From assembly GCA_024516035.1 (NCBI GenBank), contig CM044956.1, positions 53,185,316 to 53,249,315 on the forward strand: DNA of 64,000 nucleotides. Direction: 5' to 3'. The position numbers and the translations under genes are program-made. The notes beneath the pieces are model-generated. The model was not told the origin of the DNA and ran no database searches. It worked only from the letters and a program-made list of their open reading frames with translations. Shown piece after piece: positions 62,548 to 64,000 of the stretch. Within the stretch, counting starts at the first letter, position 1. The number at the start of each line of letters is the position of its first letter. The DNA is from Bactericera cockerelli. Its lineage: Eukaryota; Arthropoda; Insecta; Hemiptera; Triozidae.

Positions 62548-62612
62548 TCGGGATTTGAACCAGATGGGTCACCGGGTATGTTACTTATTACACAGCCACG
62601 GTGACAACTCTT
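62548..62612 (-). repeat. tRNA-like SINE head
   Basis: Minus strand: AGTTGTCACCGTGGCTGTGT, AATAAGTAACATACCCGGTG and B box CTGGTTCAAATCCCGATGGG. It sits directly next to the A-run of the 5S-family tail, as if inserted there. Confidence 0.45.
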
Positions 62613-62934
62613 TCGGTTATGTCTTTATTGCTTATAACTTGTAAATATGTGTCACATATGATATAATATACATAAGTTGAGTGAGAGTAAATTTAAATTG
62701 GGTGCATTATACGCACACATACTTGCATGCATGCAACGATCATTATTCCGCCCTTATGCAAGTGCATTCATACCTTTCCAGACCTCTGTCTCGAGTGTCA
62801 CCCTGCGGTGGAGGTTGCATTATCAAAGGCATGATGCAGCACAAAGTCACTGGCCAAATTAATTGACTTGGCGATGTGGTTTCCGAGGAAGTATACAATA
62901 TCAGGAGCCTTTCACACCAGCGTAGGTTAGGGGA

Positions 62935-62952
62935 GGGGGGGGGGGGGGGGGG
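62935..62952. repeat. G homopolymer run
   Basis: A run of about 16 G's after GGGGAGG. Confidence 0.7.
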
Positions 62953-63127
62953 CTAGGGGGCCCTCTGTTGATGATTTTTTTAGGCTGATTTCATTATTTT
63001 TCTTTCTTTAGGATAAGCAAAGTAAAAATCAAACAAAATTTGAAATTTTGAACAAATCAAAACGAAGTAAAACTTCGAAAAAAACTTAGTGAGTAGGGGA
63101 GAGAGGTGGAAAGTATAAGGAAGGAAT

Positions 63128-63302
63128 TCTGTTGACCCAGCAACTAAATGGGAAGGATTGTGTCACTTCTCGTCCATCAGAAAGGAGGCAAACTGGGTGG
63201 GCAGGCTAAAACACAGACCATAAGCATCTACAGTAGCTCCTGTTTCGAAGCTACAAATTGAAAAAGGTGGTGAAACACTCATTTTATAATAATAAAAAAA
63301 AT
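63128..63302 (+). repeat. SINE family C, 5' truncated
   Basis: TTCTGTTGACCCAGCAACTA, CATCTACAGTAGCTCCTGTT and AAACACTCATTTTA with an A-rich end match the body of 7964 without its head. Confidence 0.8.
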
Positions 63303-63389
63303 CATAATATATCTTCTTTTTGATCCTAAACCTCCCCTATTGGAAATTTTAACCTACGCCAGTGGTCTTTCTCATCATTTTGAGATGAA

Positions 63390-63716
63390 TCATGACCTCA
63401 GAGAAGAAGAGCTACATATCTGAAAGTTGTTACCTTGAAGTAGATGTCGTAAAGCAGAGAGGTGAGAGTCTGTTAGTTTGTTACCGACCTGCCATTCTAA
63501 TCCATTACCAATCAATGAAATAGATGAGCTTGGAAATGAAACGGTTGAGGTTGACGTGGCTGATTGGTTGATGGAGTCGTCTGGTAATTTATTTTTTAAT
63601 TGAAATTTGGTTGTCGAGGTAGCACCAGGAGATAATTGATACAGTTCTCTGATCTTGAGAAGACGCAGTGTCCCTTGGTTGCATTCCGATATATCCCATA
63701 GAACAGCGGTCGGCAA
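63390..63716 (-). other. Unassigned 108-residue open frame
   Basis: Reads ..ECNQGTLRLLKIRELYQLSP, Ser/Thr-rich middle, then GNGLEWQVGNKLTDSHLSAL. Its composition is more protein-like than its surroundings. The apparent start falls in the hAT MITE, so the original 5' part was interrupted or continued further right. I recognise no family. It could be an exon or transposon remnant. Confidence 0.2.
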
Positions 63717-63944
63717 CCTGGGGTCCGCGGACCCCCGGGGGTCCGCGAAGCCATTTCAGGATTTAAAAAAAGAAGAATAAAAGTAGCTCATGAACTCGAA
63801 TCATAAATAGTCCGAGGTACTCCACTTCCCCCTAACTACTTTTCTTTCATAATCTCACCCCCCCCCTTTTGTAATGTGGGGGTCCCTTTAAAAAAATTGA
63901 GATATGCTAGGGGTCCGCGTAGTTCAAAAGGTTGCCGACCGCTG
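63704..63944. mobile_element. hAT MITE, 241 bp
   Basis: Perfect 16-bp terminal inverted repeats CAGCGGTCGGCAACCT / AGGTTGCCGACCGCTG with a perfect 8-bp target duplication CCATAGAA (63696-63703 and 63945-63952). The interior has a GGGGTCCGCG motif in both orientations. Perfect ends suggest recent insertion. Confidence 0.92.
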
Positions 63945-63970
63945 CCATAGAACATGTACTTAATGCATTG

Positions 63971-64000
63971 ACCGACCTCAGTAGTTGATATGTATATAGA
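63971..64000 (+). repeat. SINE family B, cut by window end
   Basis: ACCGACCTCAGTAGTTGATA is the start of the family head; the rest is outside. Confidence 0.45.

Overview
The window looks like an arthropod nuclear genome, most likely an insect. It is AT-rich with very large introns, one nervous-system-type immunoglobulin-superfamily (IgSF) gene, a BEL/Pao retrotransposon, hAT elements, and dense SINE and LINE debris. The order of insect cannot be fixed from the sequence alone. There is no bacterial-style gene content and no CRISPR array. The only well-supported cellular gene is on the minus strand and crosses almost the whole window. Its five recognised coding exons are 58184-58079 (signal peptide), 41946-41803 and 38974-38774 (Ig domain 1), and 24410-24289 and 15603-15453 (Ig domain 2). 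Every exon has canonical AG/GT junctions and the phases are compatible. The predicted product reads 241 residues plus one base before leaving the window on the left. The domain style (lachesin/klingon/amalgam-like, IgLON-related) suggests a secreted or GPI-anchored neuronal cell-adhesion protein. The C-terminal part lies beyond position 1.

Everything else is intronic or upstream and mostly mobile DNA. Intron 5 (left end to 15452) holds a 1.2 kb non-autonomous hAT element (989-2200), tRNA-derived SINEs, a LINE 3' end with RT C-terminus remains (12663-13600) and simple repeats. Intron 4 (15604-24288) holds a second LINE remnant (16938-17818), a truncated 5S-derived SINE, an 11-copy minisatellite (18071-18715) and GA-rich tracts. 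Intron 3 (24411-38773) holds a young BEL/Pao LTR retrotransposon (30744-36540) in antisense to the host gene. Its LTRs differ at a single base, but pol has an internal deletion. Intron 1 (41947-58078) holds a reverse transcriptase gene of the restriction-like-endonuclease type (52966-50058, minus), broken near its N-terminus by a frameshift. It is flanked by an inverted pair of a dispersed repeat (about 49170-49320 and 56110-56235). Upstream of exon 1 lie an alternating 32/33-bp tandem repeat, more SINEs and a 241-bp hAT MITE (63704-63944).

At least seven SINE families can be told apart by their pol III heads; I call them A, B, C, D, E, F and 5S. Two points stand out. First, families D (tRNA-like head) and 5S (5S-rRNA head) share one central domain of about 75 bp. 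Second, LINE 3' ends and at least one SINE tail carry a short stem-loop whose stem sequence changes in a compensatory way between copies while the flanks stay constant. That is the pattern expected of an RNA element recognised by a LINE reverse transcriptase.

Long stretches without features have their own short entries. Most short open frames in the window are chance frames in AT-rich, GA/CT-repeat or poly-A/T sequence and are not reported as genes.
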